A stretch of DNA of 32,014 nt from an uncultured bacterium. Its GTDB lineage: Bacteria > Babelota > Babeliae > Babelales > RVW-14. The notes below the pieces were generated by a model. It saw only the letters and a list, made by a program, of their open reading frames with translations. It did not search any database and was not told where the DNA came from. The stretch spans positions 1 to 32,014 of the forward strand of contig CAIKAH010000052.1 of NCBI GenBank assembly GCA_903825355.1, given 5' to 3'. The position numbers and the translations under genes were made by a program. Below are positions 30,154-32,014 of the stretch, in pieces. Numbering within the stretch: the first letter of the stretch is position 1; the number at the start of each line of letters is the position of its first letter.

Positions 30154-31781
30154 ATCCAAAAAATATATGTTACGGAAAAAGATTTTAAAGAGATTCGATC
30201 AAAAGATGGCTTGTACGTCGATAAGACCGAGCACATCTACAATCTTTTTAAAGATGATAAATATTTTTTTATAGCCCGTCCCCGCCGATTTGGCAAATCG
30301 CTCTTGTGTGCAACACTGGTAGAACTTTTTAAAGGCAACCGTGAAATTTTTAAAGGCCTGTGGATTGATTCTAGCGACTGGCATTGGCAGCAGCATCCTG
30401 TTATTCATCTGGACATGAGCAACGCATCATCAAAAACAGCTACCGTTGCGACAATGCATGAGGGCATATGTAACATGCTTCGCCACAATGCCAAAGCGTT
30501 AGGAATTACAGAGCTTGGCGGTAGCACCCCAGGCTTTATGCTGGCAGATCTTATTGAAAAAGCAAAAGAAGTCACAGGTCAAAATGTTGTGGTTATTATC
30601 GATGAGTATGATAAGCCGATACTAGATGTCATTGACCATAAAGCAAAACATACCGAAATACACGCAGAGTTAAGCGATTTTTACAGCCAGCTAAAACCTG
30701 CTGAAAGCTTTTTAAAGTTTGTGCTCATCACAGGAGTATTCAAATTTACTAAAACATCCCTATTTTCAAATCTCAACAATTTAAAAGATATTACTTTCAG
30801 CCCAAAAGCAGGTGCCGTTGTGGGCTATACCGAGCAGGAAGTTAGAGCATTTTTTGCAGAGCATTTGGCAGCGTTGGCAGCAAAAAATAAGATGTCAGTT
30901 GATGATATGATGGTTAAATTACGTGAACAATATAATGGATACGCATTTGGTGTTGATCTAGACACTGGTGAATTTTCCAACAGGGTATATAATTCTTACG
31001 GCCTTAATTACGTGTTTGCTGAACAACAACAACTTAAGAAATGGTTTGAATCAGGTTCACCGACCTCCTTAATTAAAAAGCTTGCTGCAAATAATTTTGC
31101 CGATCTCGATTCATCAAATCTATCTATGCCATTTGCAACATTAGATAGGTCATGCACTCCCCAAGATCTTGGCACTACCAACACTTTTGCAAGTGAAGAG
31201 CATAACGACGGAGACATCGCTTCTTTAACACTCCTCTACTACGCTGGCTACCTCACCTTGCAGCAGTATCATGACCAAGACATTTTTCTTGGGTTTCCAA
31301 ATCAGGAGATAGCAACAGAATTTTCTAGCGCGCTGCTCCCCCTCCTCCTTAATCAACGCAGCACCACGATGATTAAGATCATGCGCAAGATTTAAATGAG
31401 CTAAAAGAGCTGCTCAATGATGCCCTTTCACCTGTTTCATACCACACCCTTAAAAAGCCAAGCAAAAAAGCAACAACTGCCATTCCTCAAGAACATTTTT
31501 ACCATTTTGGGTTCTATTTCTTATTTTCTGGCAGCAATCTAAAAACTACTTTAGAAGATGCCAGCCTTGGGGGGCGCGTTGACCTGACCGTTGAACTAGC
31601 AGATGTTGTGTATTTATTTGAATTTAAAATGGATGAGCCTGCAGCCGATGGTATTAAACAAATTAAAGAAACGCAATACAACCGTAAGTTCAAACACTCA
31701 GAAAAAAAAGTATACGCAATCGGCGTTTCAGTCAGCTCCAAAAAGCGCTTTGTCAAAGAGCTTGTATGGGAGGCTCTCTAA
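30154..31781 (+). pseudogene. AAA-ATPase_like / DUF1703 nuclease paralog, broken by start loss and frameshift
   Basis: The frame aligns throughout with the gene at 28400. The position of its ATG is ATC here (30154-30156), so normal initiation is lost; an internal TTG at 30211 (LYVDKTEHIY) is the only nearby substitute. The ATPase part is intact (ARPRRFGKSLL, VVVIIDEYDKPILD). Near 31365-31380 the frame shifts and hits a TAA at 31393. The other frame carries the missing end (QDLNELKELLNDALSPVSY, GGRVDLTVEL, YLFEFKMDEP) down to the TAA at 31779-31781. The nuclease residues D and E-x-K survive in the shifted frame, so decay looks recent, or the product is split. A sequencing error could mimic the frameshift but not easily both lesions. 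Confidence 0.85.
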
Positions 31782-31786
31782 AACCG

Positions 31787-31833
31787 CTCTCCTCAAAACT
31801 ACCCCTGCATACACCCCACAGCGGCAAACACTG
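31787..31833. repeat. 47-bp direct repeat, right copy
   Basis: This is an exact copy of 28140-28186, starting 6 bp after the stop of the broken ATPase/nuclease gene. No gene for which it could be a leader lies next to it here. Confidence 0.95.
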
Positions 31834-31870
31834 TTCCTGTTTACCCTGAGTGGAATTCAAAATTACTTAT

Positions 31871-32014
31871 GGTTTCAAAAGAGGGCTACTATAATTAGAT
31901 CTCTTTCGAAACTGTAAATGGGGTTACAACGCCGCTCCTCCTGAGCTTGTCGAAATACAGAACGCAAGTTCTGAACGACGCGTCCGCAGGACGTGGAAGA
32001 GCGGCAATAAAGAG
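31871..32014. repeat. MITE-like palindromic element, copy D (runs off the window), with a second element end
   Basis: TAGATCTCTTTCGAAACT at 31896-31913 is the left end. It is followed by a hairpin GCCGCTC (31931-31937) with GAGCGGC (31999-32005) enclosing CTGAGCTTGTCGAA and an inner CGTCC/GGACG hairpin. Seven bases before it lies GGTTTCAAAAGAGGGCTA (31871-31888), the right end of another copy, preceded by TACCCTGAGTGG-type remnant. So two elements seem to meet head to tail here. About 60 bp match copy B in reverse orientation. Confidence 0.75.

Noticed and set aside
31603..31917. Separate gene after the broken ATPase/nuclease
   Set aside because: It lies within the end of the broken paralog but in another frame and runs into the 47-bp repeat; no independent signals.

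Overview
The window looks like chromosomal DNA from a host-associated bacterium, probably intracellular. It is AT-rich (around 40% GC by eye) and carries ordinary bacterial housekeeping genes next to many secreted proteins with eukaryote-type domains: ankyrin repeats, a RING finger, leucine-rich repeats and a histone H1-like protein. It also has PD-(D/E)XK nuclease families (Rpn-type and AAA-ATPase_like/DUF1703) that are typically expanded in symbionts of amoebae. This mix fits the Dependentiae (TM6, Babeliae) best. That is inference from gene content; Chlamydiae-like or Amoebophilus-like lineages cannot be excluded from sequence reading alone.

Layout. 1-9.8 kb is a housekeeping block: a partial glmU (minus strand), tRNA-Ser(CGA), then a plus-strand run of a SulP transporter, a Nudix-like protein, a cupin, a GerMN-like lipid-anchored or membrane protein, a small exported protein, phosphatidylserine decarboxylase, ribulose-phosphate 3-epimerase and a fused tandem D-Ala-D-Ala ligase. 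Several genes overlap by GTGA or ATGA. 9.9-14.7 kb is an island of six short genes, all plus strand and all with N-terminal export signals: a small basic protein, a RING-H2 protein, three ankyrin proteins (one with a zinc ribbon) and one unknown. 14.7-18.3 kb (minus) holds priA and a two-gene unit of a DUF374 acyltransferase and an exported LRR-like protein. 18.6-22.3 kb (plus) holds a double M16 peptidase, an H1-like protein and a nucleoside diphosphate kinase with an N-terminal membrane segment.

22.3-32 kb is a plastic zone: an Rpn-type nuclease with a 12-bp coding repeat, a remnant of a DUF4143-type ATPase, three exported Ala/Lys/Gln-rich helical proteins (minus), and two paralogous AAA-ATPase/PD-(D/E)XK genes. 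The second paralog is broken by a lost start codon and a frameshift. The paralog pair is bracketed by an exact 47-bp direct repeat. Each paralog is preceded by a ~95-bp leader that is much better conserved than the coding sequence behind it.

Four intergenic positions (18401-18626, 22340-22601, 24641-24826, 31871-end) carry copies of one MITE-like element. It has 18-bp inverted ends of the type TAGATCTCTTTCGAAACT, enclosing two opposed GC-rich hairpins that contain CTGAGCTTGTCGAA. This element family, the duplicated nuclease locus and the secreted RING/ankyrin island are the parts most worth following up.
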